DNA of 22,403 bases, from NCBI RefSeq assembly GCF_034470605.1, contig NZ_JARGYT010000013.1:1-22403 (forward strand), in the 5' to 3' direction. The position numbers and the translations under genes are program-made. Below are positions 1 through 8,538 of the stretch, in pieces. The DNA is from Cyrtobacter comes (GTDB taxonomy: Bacteria > Pseudomonadota > Alphaproteobacteria > Rickettsiales > Midichloriaceae). Positions within the stretch are counted from its first letter, which is position 1. Each line of letters begins with the position of its first letter. The notes below the pieces were generated by a model that ran no database searches, had not been told where the DNA came from, and saw only the letters and a program-made list of their open reading frames with translations.

Positions 1-240
1 TTCTTAATTAATGAGCTTAAATCTGGTCAGGTAGTTATTATGGATAATGCTTCCTTCCATAAATCTCGGAAAAGATCTTATTGAATCTGTTGGTTTTTTA
101 CCTCCTTATTCACATGATTTGAAGCCAATAGAGAAATTCTTGGCTAAGAGGTGGATTAGAGCTCATATTAGTCATCTTGCGATGCTTTAGTTAAATTCTT
201 CAATACGCAAATTAGAGGATATTTGCTTACTATAATTAAA
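1..240 (+). pseudogene. IS630-family transposase, C-terminal remnant (frameshifted, cut by window edge)
   Basis: Three reading frames must be joined to read the end of an IS630/Tc1-type DDE transposase. Frame 1 (1-84) gives VVIMDNASFHKSRK, which contains a catalytic Asp (codon 43-45), and then stops at 82-84. Frame 2 from about 74 gives LIESVGFLPPYSHDLKPIEK, with the catalytic Glu at 131-133, and stops at 188-190. Frame 1 resumes at 178 with CDALVKFFNTQIRG, typical of the C-terminal tail. Two frameshifts show it is dead. Its 5' part lies outside the window. The family is recognised from the DNASFHK and PPYS.DL.PIEK motifs. Confidence 0.85.
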
Positions 241-402
241 TCAGATAATGGGGCTTTAAGGTTCAGCAGTGGAGGAGCTCATTGGTTTGATAACTTTAGA
301 AGATTATCTAAAGATTACGAAATCACCACTTCTTCGGCTAAGGATTTTATAGAATTGGCAAAAATTATGATGAAAATTTGTCAAAAAGTTTACTGGTTCT
401 AA
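241..402 (+). pseudogene. IS5-like transposase, C-terminal fragment
   Basis: An open frame ending at the TAA 400-402 gives HWFDNFRRLSKDYEITTSSA followed by KDFIELAKIMM. The FRRLSKDYE block resembles the conserved C-terminal segment of IS5-family transposases (the region after the catalytic Glu, often WxxxRFRRLxKDYE). It fuses directly to the tail of the IS630 fragment without its own start, so it is debris from a second element. The family call rests on one motif and is moderate. Confidence 0.5.
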
Positions 403-413
403 ACATTATGCAA

Positions 414-434
414 TTTTATAACGCTTTAGCTATA
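414..434. repeat. 21-bp repeat copy 1, inverted relative to 21635-21655
   Basis: The core reads TATAACGCTTTAGCTATA. The whole 21-bp stretch matches 21635-21655 exactly in inverted orientation, and a third, slightly diverged copy lies at 21780-21801. Each copy abuts transposase debris, so it may be an insertion-sequence end, but which element it belongs to is not clear. Confidence 0.6.
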
Positions 435-486
435 CAATAAATTAAGATAGCGCCATAAAACTTGTTATATTGTAGATGGTTATTTG

Positions 487-658
487 GGTAGTGTTCGCTA
501 TAGATATACACTTGGACCCTTATTAAAATATATCAGAATGATTGAACGCAGCATTTCCTGACATTTGCTAAATCTTCGGCAATTTAGCATTGAAATCTAT
601 ATTTGTAGCGATGTCTTTCTTTCATCAAACTTAAATTAATAGCTATCCATACACTACC
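487..658. mobile_element. Miniature inverted-repeat element (MITE), copy 1, with perfect 8-bp target duplication
   Basis: This 172-bp non-coding element begins GGTAGTGTTCGCTATAG and ends AGCTATCCATACACTACC, so its first and last 8 bases are perfect inverted repeats and the homology continues imperfectly inwards. It is flanked by the identical octamer GTTATTTG at 479-486 and 659-666, a target-site duplication. The interior includes an 8-bp stem (566-573 with 582-589) absent from the other copies. Diverged copies lie at 18722-18857 and 21809-21928. An 8-bp duplication suits IS1-family transposition, and IS1-type transposase remnants occur in this window. The transposase assignment is inference. 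Confidence 0.85.
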
Positions 659-776
659 GTTATTTGTTAGCCTTGATGCGTAAGATAACCACCTATGCAT
701 ATAGCTCTGTATAGAAAACTCGCCCCAGGTGCAAAAAGCACGAGGAGCGAATTACCAAAATATCACCCGATATATA

Positions 777-807
777 AAAATGAGCAGGAAAAGGATAAGC
801 TCATTTT
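777..807 (-). terminator. Rho-independent terminator of the ankyrin gene
   Basis: A perfect 9-bp inverted repeat, AAAATGAGC (777-785) and GCTCATTTT (799-807), encloses a 13-nt loop. Read on the minus strand it lies 13 bp beyond the stop codon of the 1308-aa gene and ends in a T-run. The stem is AT-rich, as expected in this genome. Confidence 0.75.
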
Positions 808-819
808 AGCAAACTCGAA

Positions 820-3800
820 TCATAACAAACCCAAACAACCCTCGAAAGAATTATCTATGACACTATGACATAGCCAACTCTTAAGTACACCTACATTAGT
901 ATCATTAGTATCTTCCAAATGAGAATCAAGACTATCTTCCCCATTTCCTAAAACCTTACTACTATTTACAACTATATCGCTCTTAATGTGGTACACTTCA
1001 AGCTGCACATAATTACCTGAACCCTCTACTACCACTTTATCAGCACCCCTTTCAGTACCGACACTTTTAACAAAAACATGCTTATCATTGATCTTTTTCA
1101 CAATATTCTCAAGATCATCAAACCACAAAGTCTTGAGCCCAATACCTGAAGAAGACTCAGCAAATTCACCCTTGAAGAAATAGTAAAGATCTTTAAGTTT
1201 CAAAGAATCAGGAGTATTATTACATGTAAAATCTGTATAACCACTTATATAAGGAACCTTGGGAGCATTATACATATTCAATTTTCCAAACCTACTGACG
1301 CTGCTGTAACCCTCACGAACACTGGAAACTATAACAGAAACAGTTTTACATAAATTCTGATACACACCTTCATTACTAGTATCGTTTTTTAGATTATCGC
1401 TTGTAATAATACCGCATTTCAATTTATCAGCATAATGAAGCCATAACCCCTTCATTAAGAACTCATAATTGAAGGTTGTCGTAGAGCTGTTAGTATCATT
1501 TTCTAAGATTTTTGCCCCTGTAAAAGGATTAATACCAGAATCTAAATTTTCTTTTACAAACTTATCTACAACCCTCTTCAAACTCATCGCAAAATCATCA
1601 AATTTCAAATCAAACATTGAAATATTTGTTACAGGCCCATTCTCAGTATGTACAAGTACATGGAATAACCAATTGAAATTCACCTTACCATTTTCAATAA
1701 ATAGAGCCTTAGAATCAGGGCATACAGGCCCCATATCTATAAGAGCTTTTTGCATAAATACTGAAACGCTATATTGATTACACCCTACATCTTTTGAATC
1801 TTTAGAAAGACCAAGAAGCTCGCAAGACTTATCAATCAAAGATTCTTTATATTTCACCAACTCTTGTTTCAACATACTCTTCCCAGGCTCATCGCTAAAC
1901 ACAGTATTATTCAATGAAGTTATATAAGAGAGCAGCTGTAACGGGCGACCTTTTATACTATCTACCGTACTATTATTCCAGAATTTGGCCAGAAAACCCT
2001 CTGCTCCACAATTGCTATTAAATAACGACCCAATCAAATCGGCAGAATATGGGGCGTTTGTAACATTGAATTTTACATCACCAAAACCCATAACATCTTC
2101 CTGAGCCGCATTAGGTTTGTAACATATTAAAAATGAAATAGCCTTCAGCTTCTCTAGCATTTGAGCGCTCAAATCCTTCCCAGCCTTACCATAACTATCA
2201 GCATATAACGCAATCTGACTCGCTTTTTGAAATTCATTTAAAAGTTTCAAAGAAGTACAAACATCATTTTCACCAGTAGAGGCATTAAACTGAATAATCT
2301 TCTCAGCCTTCACCATTTGTTCATGCGCGTAACTCGTACCGAGGAATACTTTATCCTCTCTAAGCTTCTCTATTTCACTTTTACATTTTATAGCCTTTCC
2401 AAGATTTTCCTTAAATTGATCCGTTTTCTTTGTATCATCAGTCGTTTGCTTTATACCATTACTACTCAAGCGCTCCTTATAATTACCATAATTCTCAGGA
2501 CAGTACGTAGATACAATCTTTGTAGCCGCATCATTAATAGCCAATTTTATCCTATCACCAACAACCAATTCTTCTTTAAAGCTCTTGGCGTTACCAATTT
2601 TCGTAGTATTACTATCTACATCAGCTATAATACCATCATATTTAGCAAGAAGATCTGTATATTCTTTATGCTTCTTGTTTAATGCATCTGCATCCTGTAC
2701 TTTAAGAACACTTTCGGAATTTGTGGAATCGATAATATTTTCCTTAATGAAAGAATTAAAATGTTCATAACTCTTTTCCTTTATTGCACCAACAACCAAC
2801 TTACGAACATCAGTATGAGCCTTATCCACAGATGATATAAAACCCTCCACTTTATAATGCTCTTTAATATCATTAAAAATACCGCTCTCTAACTTTGTCA
2901 GCTCTAAAATGCCCCCCATATAAGCAGCAAGATTATCATGAAGCTTATCATCAGTAGCTAATGCGCTAATTTTAATACTGATATTATCGCCATAACTCAC
3001 TACTTTATCCACTACATGTTTCATGATTTTTGCTATATTTTCCTTGGTTGAACCAAGTATCCCCTTAGTCACATCGTCAACTCCCTTATTATACCCATTA
3101 AAGTAGCGATCTAATTCTAAATTGAGGAATCCATACTCCTTCTTCAATTTATCATTGATCTCATCTCGATCAAATTTCTCTAGAATTTTAAAGTGCTTTA
3201 TACATTTATTAATATCAGCCACATACATAATAAGCTCACCTTTAAACTTGGCAAAATCATCAACAGCTAATTTATCAATTTTGTTTTTAAAGTATTGATC
3301 TAGTTTTGTTGATACATCTGCAATAACATTTATTAGAGCATCCTTGAAGCTATTATGCTTCTTTTCAAAGAGCTCAAAAGAGTCCTTATCAGCAAAGCCA
3401 ATTCCAGAGTATACTGCAATGAGCTGATGAAGAGGTTTAACAAACTGCTCTAGAATGAATTCATTGATATTCTTACTAGTAACATAGCTATCAATCTCTG
3501 ATACATTCTTTTTCATTCCCTCTATGAGCTTACCCCTTACAGTGCCCCCATTTATATATGGGTCAAAACGCTTAAATACAACCTCTTCAATAAGTTCGTT
3601 ACCAAATACATTACATTTAATCTTAAGAGCACTGAACAACCCAGGCCCATCTGTATAAATTATTTTTATATTGTCAAAAAAAGCCTTTTTTAAACCATCA
3701 TTTTTATCTATTGATTTGTAAAATGAGCCTACTTTAGTCTTTAAGTTTTCAAATTTAGCACTCTCCGTTTGTTGTAAAGACTGCAAAAATTTTGCAGAAA

Positions 3801-4746
3801 GCACATCACTAGCAATTAATTTTACAATGCTATTTTGTACATTGACCTTGTTATCAAGCTGATTAAATATGTCTTGAAAATCCTTATGAAAAAACAGCCT
3901 TTTAATAAAAGATTCATTTAAAGATTCTTTTTTAAATATATTCTCAAGATCGGTATTACTATCCAAACCTTTCAGTATTGATAACACAACTTTTGATTCC
4001 TCGGATTTAACAGCTAAATCCAGAATTGTTAACCCATCCTTTGTTTGACTTGCTAAAGCAGAATTTTTTAAGTCCATAGAAGAGTTCGTTGAAAAAATCT
4101 CATCTAGCAATCCAGTTTTATTCTCAAGCACAGCCACATGAAGCGCCGTTATTCCACTCTCATTAGAATTTAAAAACAATATCTTTTTAAATCCATCATC
4201 ACCAACAGCTTTTTTTATCTCAGCAAGCATTCCATGTATATCCGTATAGGTATCCAAGAAGGCTAGATGATGCAGAAGACTAAAACCATAAGAATCAACA
4301 CTCTTTAGCAAAGCAAGCTTCGCTCCATCAATACCTTCAAAAGAACCTAGAATTTTAGTAAGAGCCTCAAGCTGCTCCTTACCAGTACCAGCGTTCAGCA
4401 CCTTTGAAAGCGGAGTCAAACCAGATACAGTTTTAATAGAAAATACCTTCTCAAGATCTCCTATCTTAACATGTTGCACCGCCTCTTTGATAAATTCACA
4501 ATTACAATTATCAAAAGCAACATGCAGCGCCGTTCTACCATACTCTCCCTGGAAGGATAAAAACTCACTCCATGAAAGCCCATTCTTTTTATCAGCAATT
4601 GTATCAGATATCTCCTTAAACTTAATCTGATATAACCTTGCCGCATCCACATTACTACTATCTTTTTTCGCATAGGACGCTGAGGTAAAATCCTTTAGTA
4701 GCTTGGTATATACCTCAGCATTAGCTTTTTGATTTTCTGCACTCAT
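820..4746 (-). CDS. Very large ankyrin-repeat protein, candidate host-interaction effector
   Basis: 1308 aa. The N-terminal region carries about five degenerate ankyrin repeats: residues 68-90 (GRTALHVAF), 107-135 (SGLTPLSKVL), 151-180 (GFSLLHHLA), 196-220 (GITALHVAV) and 236-262 (DGLTILDLAV). The GxTxLHxA consensus is clear in the first and fourth. The remaining ~1000 residues are rich in Lys, Asp, Asn and Ser and match no family I can recognise by eye. No signal peptide or membrane segment is evident. Large ankyrin proteins in Rickettsiales are often secreted host-interaction proteins; that role here is inference. A terminator follows at once and the cysteine-rich 207-aa gene lies 94 bp upstream on the same strand. 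The ATG at 4746 precedes a hydrophilic start; no Shine-Dalgarno sequence is visible. The frame is intact, which suggests selection. Confidence 0.85.
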   Translation of the reverse strand: MSAENQKANAEVYTKLLKDFTSASYAKKDSSNVDAARLYQIKFKEISDTIADKKNGLSWSEFLSFQGEYGRTALHVAFDNCNCEFIKEAVQHVKIGDLEKVFSIKTVSGLTPLSKVLNAGTGKEQLEALTKILGSFEGIDGAKLALLKSVDSYGFSLLHHLAFLDTYTDIHGMLAEIKKAVGDDGFKKILFLNSNESGITALHVAVLENKTGLLDEIFSTNSSMDLKNSALASQTKDGLTILDLAVKSEESKVVLSILKGLDSNTDLENIFKKESLNESFIKRLFFHKDFQDIFNQLDNKVNVQNSIVKLIASDVLSAKFLQSLQQTESAKFENLKTKVGSFYKSIDKNDGLKKAFFDNIKIIYTDGPGLFSALKIKCNVFGNELIEEVVFKRFDPYINGGTVRGKLIEGMKKNVSEIDSYVTSKNINEFILEQFVKPLHQLIAVYSGIGFADKDSFELFEKKHNSFKDALINVIADVSTKLDQYFKNKIDKLAVDDFAKFKGELIMYVADINKCIKHFKILEKFDRDEINDKLKKEYGFLNLELDRYFNGYNKGVDDVTKGILGSTKENIAKIMKHVVDKVVSYGDNISIKISALATDDKLHDNLAAYMGGILELTKLESGIFNDIKEHYKVEGFISSVDKAHTDVRKLVVGAIKEKSYEHFNSFIKENIIDSTNSESVLKVQDADALNKKHKEYTDLLAKYDGIIADVDSNTTKIGNAKSFKEELVVGDRIKLAINDAATKIVSTYCPENYGNYKERLSSNGIKQTTDDTKKTDQFKENLGKAIKCKSEIEKLREDKVFLGTSYAHEQMVKAEKIIQFNASTGENDVCTSLKLLNEFQKASQIALYADSYGKAGKDLSAQMLEKLKAISFLICYKPNAAQEDVMGFGDVKFNVTNAPYSADLIGSLFNSNCGAEGFLAKFWNNSTVDSIKGRPLQLLSYITSLNNTVFSDEPGKSMLKQELVKYKESLIDKSCELLGLSKDSKDVGCNQYSVSVFMQKALIDMGPVCPDSKALFIENGKVNFNWLFHVLVHTENGPVTNISMFDLKFDDFAMSLKRVVDKFVKENLDSGINPFTGAKILENDTNSSTTTFNYEFLMKGLWLHYADKLKCGIITSDNLKNDTSNEGVYQNLCKTVSVIVSSVREGYSSVSRFGKLNMYNAPKVPYISGYTDFTCNNTPDSLKLKDLYYFFKGEFAESSSGIGLKTLWFDDLENIVKKINDKHVFVKSVGTERGADKVVVEGSGNYVQLEVYHIKSDIVVNSSKVLGNGEDSLDSHLEDTNDTNVGVLKSWLCHSVIDNSFEGCLGLL

Positions 4747-4840
4747 AAAAATTTAACTTATAAAAAAATAATCACAACACTCACAACAAGACTAAAACGG
4801 CAATGTAGACAAAAATCACCAAATTGCCTATAATCCATAG

Positions 4841-5464
4841 TCAAACTTCACAGTAATTCTCAAAAGATGATTTTATCCAATTATCAAACTTATCCTCCTT
4901 AACACATAACAACTCTAATTCATTATTACATAATGCAACCGCACCATAATGATCACAAATGGATTCTATATTGTATATAATTAGATCCTGCTTAATACTG
5001 GCAGTTTGCATATTCAGCGATTCTTGAATTTCTTTAATACATTCATCGCTAGCATACTTTGGGAATGCTGCATCTAACGAACTATATTGTACAAAATTCT
5101 TACGAACATAATCAGGTAACAGCTCTTTATCCATGCTCTTAACAAAGTCCATTCTGGAGAAATAAAATTCTTTATACAAATTTGCAGTACAATTATGATT
5201 TACTTCATACGCAGATTTGTATAGCTTGATAAACTTTGCAATATAACAAAGTTCTGACTTAGCCTCACAAATATGAGCATCATTGGGGCCATCATTACTA
5301 GGTTGAGGATTGACACTAGTATCAACATTCTGAGAGCCGTTATCAGTCCTCACATCATTCTGAGAGCCGTTATCAGTATTACCAACAGAACAATGCTTGC
5401 ATTCTTCATCGTTAATCTCAGCTACCACACAATCAATAATCTCTCTAAGAATATCACGCGACAT
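4841..5464 (-). CDS. Cysteine-rich hypothetical protein (207 aa)
   Basis: I do not recognise a family. The protein is acidic and has 11 cysteines (residues 12, 22, 25, 66, 73, 92, 142, 170, 179, 187, 205), many for a cytoplasmic bacterial protein of this size. Residues 30-36 and 40-46 both read TDNGSQN, caused by a 30-bp direct repeat in the DNA (about 5326-5379), followed by a low-complexity Asn/Pro/Asp linker to residue 63. Residues 64-207 look like a helical globular domain. There is no signal peptide or membrane helix. The ATG at 5464 has GGTGGA a few bases upstream as a plausible ribosome-binding site, and a strong promoter sits about 45 bp further back. It lies upstream of the ankyrin gene on the same strand and may be cotranscribed with it. 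Confidence 0.75.
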   Translation of the reverse strand: MSRDILREIIDCVVAEINDEECKHCSVGNTDNGSQNDVRTDNGSQNVDTSVNPQPSNDGPNDAHICEAKSELCYIAKFIKLYKSAYEVNHNCTANLYKEFYFSRMDFVKSMDKELLPDYVRKNFVQYSSLDAAFPKYASDECIKEIQESLNMQTASIKQDLIIYNIESICDHYGAVALCNNELELLCVKEDKFDNWIKSSFENYCEV

Positions 5465-5509
5465 TTTCCACCATAAAAAACAAATGCTACCCAGGCATCA
5501 CGTCGCACC

Positions 5510-5538
5510 AGTATAGCACTGGGGGCATAGTATTGCAA
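5510..5538 (-). promoter_or_regulatory. Sigma-70-type promoter for the cysteine-rich gene
   Basis: On the minus strand TTGCAA (5538-5533), a 17-bp spacer and TATACT (5515-5510) form a near-consensus promoter. Transcription would start near 5503, leaving a leader of about 40 nt before the ATG at 5464. Upstream of the -35 box the 10-mer TAATATAATT occurs twice (5541-5550, 5557-5566), 16 bp apart, which could act as an AT-rich UP element or an operator. Confidence 0.65.
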
Positions 5539-5779
5539 TATAATATAATTATACTGTAATATAATTGATCTTATATGTGAAAAAATACACCAAAACTAAT
5601 TAAGTGGCTGTCTTTGGGAAACTGCTAAAATGAGATAAAATACAGTTGCAGTAAATAAACTATAGTGTGGCCTTTATAGATAAAGCACATCACAATTATT
5701 AATTAGCTCCATCTCAGAATATATAAAAGGCTAAAGGACAAAATATACAATTCCATACGTATATATGGTGATAAGTAGC
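5539..5779. other. Intergenic spacer without a recognisable gene
   Basis: AT-rich spacer between mrdA and the cysteine-rich gene. Apart from the duplicated TAATATAATT at its left edge and a short imperfect palindrome around 5753-5768 (CCATACGTATATATGG), I see no gene, RNA or convincing terminator for mrdA. Confidence 0.5.
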
Positions 5780-7474
5780 TTAGGAAAATAAGTATGAATT
5801 TATTATATTTCCCGATATTGGAAGCGCGGCACCAGAACCCCATCCACCCCCTTCTATCATTGTTAAAATACAGTATGATTTGTGATTATAAGTACATACA
5901 CCACCAAAAAGACTATTATCATTCTTTTTTGCTATAAGGGTCGCAGTTTGCGCTGTACCCGTTTTTCCCATAATGCCGGAAACAGGACCAAATGTTTCTC
6001 TATGCTTACTACATACGCCACCCTTTAATATAAAGGCCATTTTTAATGCATCTTTTACTATGTTAATATGCTCTTTTTTGATTTTAAGCTCATCACGCTT
6101 CACACTAGAATCCTTGAGAATAGAAGGAGATATTTTTTCGCATGAGAACAACCTTAATAAAGCCGTTGCCATTTGTATTGGGGTTGCAAGTAAATATCCC
6201 TGCCCGATTGCTACATTTACCGTATCTCCAATCATCCACTTCTCATGTAATTTCTTAAACTTCCAACTCTTAGTAGGCACTAGACCGCTCACTTCACCAG
6301 GCAGCTCTACTTCTGTTATTGCACCAAATCCTAACTCTTGCGCACAAAAAGATATCCTATCTATACCTGCTTCAATTCCATTTATATAAAAATATACATT
6401 ACACGAAGTCGCGATAGCCGTCTTTAAATCTACAAACCCATGACCAGACTTTTTCCAGCACTTTATGACTCTATTACCAACCGTATGTACGCCTGAACAA
6501 AAAACTTTTTTAGATTGCGAGATGCCACTTTGCAATATTGCAAGCGCTGTAACTATTTTAAATATAGAGGCTGGTGGGTAATTAGACGATATAACTCTAT
6601 TCAAAAAAGCATAATTAGAATTTAGACTATCCCATTCATATCTACTAATACCGGTTGTGAATATATTCTGATCAAAAGATGGTGATGAATAAAGAGCGAG
6701 TACCTTTGCATTCGAAGCATCTAAAACAACACATGCAGATGATTTGTCATGCAAATGATAATGCATAATTTCTTGAAGATTAGCATCTATGGAAAGTATT
6801 ATATCATTACCATACGTAGGGCTACTTTGCTCAAGCTCTCTTATTATTTTGCCCTTCGCATTAACTTCATATTTATTAAGACCAGCCTCACCTACTAATT
6901 CATTATTAAATAAAAATTCAACACCAGATTTTCCCGCAACTAATTTATCATTTATTTTAGAAATATATCCAGTTAAATGCGCCGTGCTACTTGGATAGTA
7001 ATATCTCCTAGATCTTATTCTTACTATTTGAATATCGCTATCAAAACTCACTTCTATTGCGGCTATTTCTTCTATCGTTAGAGGTTTAAGCAATATATAA
7101 TATGAGCTATTATTAAGCCTTCCATCATCAAGAAAAACATTATAGCGCTTTTCAAGAGTAATTTTTTCATCATAGATTTTCGCAAGCATTGCACTTAAAT
7201 CTTTAGTATTAGAATCACTCTTTATTGCAATAGCATAAAATTCATCATCTTTTGCCAGTATTTTGCCAGTATTATCTAATATGTTTGCTCTAAATGGCGG
7301 TATAACAACCAGCCTTACACTATTATTTTGCGCAAGAAGGGAATATTTTTCCGAATCTAAAATTTGTAAAAACCCAAATCTGGATGCTAAAACACCAAAC
7401 AATGTTGTCTTGAGCGCAATTGATATAAACGATCTTCTTGTAAAATCCTTCGCTCTATCTCTCTTGCTTCTCAT
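5780..7474 (-). CDS. mrdA: Penicillin-binding protein 2, elongasome transpeptidase
   Basis: 564 aa, close to the usual length for PBP2. It cross-links peptidoglycan in the periplasm during cylindrical growth, acting with RodA, MreC and MreD. An N-terminal membrane anchor lies at about residues 15-37; the pedestal/dimerisation region spans about 50-215, with RYYYPSSTAHLTGY at 157-170. The transpeptidase domain has all three active-site motifs: S303-I-F-K306 (SxxK), SCN at 357-359 (SxN) and KTGT at 504-507. The start overlaps the end of mreD by 20 bp, implying translational coupling. A functional PBP2 indicates that the cell still makes at least some peptidoglycan, which is variable among Rickettsiales. 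Beta-lactams would be expected to acylate S303. Confidence 0.95.
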   Translation of the reverse strand: MRSKRDRAKDFTRRSFISIALKTTLFGVLASRFGFLQILDSEKYSLLAQNNSVRLVVIPPFRANILDNTGKILAKDDEFYAIAIKSDSNTKDLSAMLAKIYDEKITLEKRYNVFLDDGRLNNSSYYILLKPLTIEEIAAIEVSFDSDIQIVRIRSRRYYYPSSTAHLTGYISKINDKLVAGKSGVEFLFNNELVGEAGLNKYEVNAKGKIIRELEQSSPTYGNDIILSIDANLQEIMHYHLHDKSSACVVLDASNAKVLALYSSPSFDQNIFTTGISRYEWDSLNSNYAFLNRVISSNYPPASIFKIVTALAILQSGISQSKKVFCSGVHTVGNRVIKCWKKSGHGFVDLKTAIATSCNVYFYINGIEAGIDRISFCAQELGFGAITEVELPGEVSGLVPTKSWKFKKLHEKWMIGDTVNVAIGQGYLLATPIQMATALLRLFSCEKISPSILKDSSVKRDELKIKKEHINIVKDALKMAFILKGGVCSKHRETFGPVSGIMGKTGTAQTATLIAKKNDNSLFGGVCTYNHKSYCILTMIEGGGWGSGAALPISGNIINSYLFS

Positions 7475-7925
7475 AAAAACCTTTATTAATCACTAGATAA
7501 AATAAAGTGACTGTAACACCAAAAATACAACAAAGTTTCATTATCATGTAAAAATCCCCGTAAAATCCATAGGTAAGCAAAATCCTTGTATAATATATAA
7601 TCAATAAGAGTATAAATAAAAATAACGGATTTAATTTATCAATTGAAACTATTCGTTTAAGTAACTTATTGTTTTTTAAGAAATTCTCCTTCAGCATTAA
7701 AGCTACATACAAAAGTAAGCTTGAAGTATAATCACAAAGCACCTCTGAACCACTTATAAAACTATATAATAGAGACATTAAACTCAGATTAAGCAATTGA
7801 CTACCGATGCTGTATCGCGAGAACGAAACCCTTATTGTAAAAAGAAGGAGGAATATCCTAGAAAATGGCAAGAACACCAAATTCGATAATACTATTAAGG
7901 TAATCCAATAAAAAAAGCTAAGCAC
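7455..7925 (-). CDS. mreD: Rod-shape-determining protein MreD (by position and topology)
   Basis: 156 aa, almost wholly hydrophobic, with about five predicted membrane segments (roughly residues 3-22, 24-36, 48-75, 98-115 and 126-147). MreD sequences are poorly conserved; the call rests on size, topology and its place directly upstream of, and 20 bp overlapping, mrdA, the common order mreC-mreD-mrdA. MreD is an integral membrane partner of MreC and PBP2 in the elongation complex. The start is a GTG (complement of 7923-7925) followed by LSFFYW. No mreB, mreC or rodA is visible here, so the operon has been separated from its usual upstream genes. Confidence 0.7.
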   Translation of the reverse strand: MLSFFYWITLIVLSNLVFLPFSRIFLLLFTIRVSFSRYSIGSQLLNLSLMSLLYSFISGSEVLCDYTSSLLLYVALMLKENFLKNNKLLKRIVSIDKLNPLFLFILLLIIYYTRILLTYGFYGDFYMIMKLCCIFGVTVTLFYLVINKGFYEKQER

Positions 7926-7943
7926 TCAGTAAAGTACATATAA

Positions 7944-7973
7944 AATATAGCGAATTTATCTCACACCATACAA
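7944..7973 (-). promoter_or_regulatory. Candidate promoter for mreD-mrdA
   Basis: Minus strand TTGTAT (7973-7968), 18-bp spacer, TATATT (7949-7944). Transcription would begin around 7937, leaving a very short leader to the GTG start of mreD. Chance matches are common in AT-rich DNA, so confidence is modest. Confidence 0.4.
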
Positions 7974-8044
7974 TATAAGGCAAGATAAGCCTGGCTACAA
8001 ACAGGGATCCGCTACTAAAATTTATCAAGATACATCTTATCCAA

Positions 8045-8136
8045 TGGCGGAAGGAAAGGGATTCGAACCCTTGTTACCTTTTAAAGGGTAAACACACTTT
8101 CCAGGCGTGCGCCTTCGACCACTCGGCCATCCTTCC
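8045..8136 (-). tRNA. tRNA-Ser, anticodon GGA
   Basis: Read on the minus strand, the acceptor stem GGAAGGA pairs with TCCTTCC, followed by discriminator G and an encoded CCA. The D arm contains TGGCCGAGTGG, the anticodon loop is CTGGAAA (anticodon GGA, reading UCC/UCU), and a long class II variable arm (ACCCTTTAAAAGGT) precedes the GGTTCGAATCC T arm. The 92-nt length and long variable arm fit serine. It lies upstream of mreD on the same strand. Confidence 0.97.
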
Positions 8137-8479
8137 AAAGATCGCAAGATAGGTAACATCTATACTCAAATAACACAAGTATTAAATGATGAAATTATTT
8201 ATGATATGTTGCTCTAATATAGGCTCTGCTTATTAAAGGTAGACTATTTAACATTTCATCTGCCGTGATATTAAAATACAACCAATGTTATCTCTATATG
8301 CAATAACTCAAATAACATATTATGCCACTATCTTTCATCTCAACCTCGGAACATAGCTTTACTGCTTTAAGCTTATTTTGAAATCTACATTGTATTGTAT
8401 ATTATTTGATACATCACATAATCATCCCCTTTAAATGAAGATTAATTTCATTATGCCACCTACAATGTTAAATCTTTTG
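8137..8479. other. Intergenic spacer between tRNA-Ser and fliN
   Basis: About 340 bp of AT-rich, stop-riddled DNA between divergent units. It contains short direct repeats only: ACTCAAATAACA at 8164-8175 and 8306-8317, and ATTATGCCAC near 8321 and 8450. I see no gene or structured RNA. Confidence 0.5.
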
Positions 8480-8508
8480 TTGCAGAAATGAAATCTTTTT
8501 TACATACT
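8480..8508 (+). promoter_or_regulatory. Candidate promoter for fliN
   Basis: TTGCAG (8480-8485), 17-bp spacer, CATACT (8503-8508) give a plausible sigma-70-type promoter with a leader of about 24 nt before the fliN ATG. No sigma-28 or sigma-54 flagellar-type element is obvious. Confidence 0.5.
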
Positions 8509-8538
8509 TCTTAATCTGTTAAAAATAGAATTTATATT

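Noticed and set aside
4799..4828. GGCAAT/ATTGCC inverted repeat between the cysteine-rich and ankyrin genes as a terminator
   Set aside because: Only a 6-bp stem with an 18-nt loop and no T-run; not strong enough to claim that the two genes are separately terminated.
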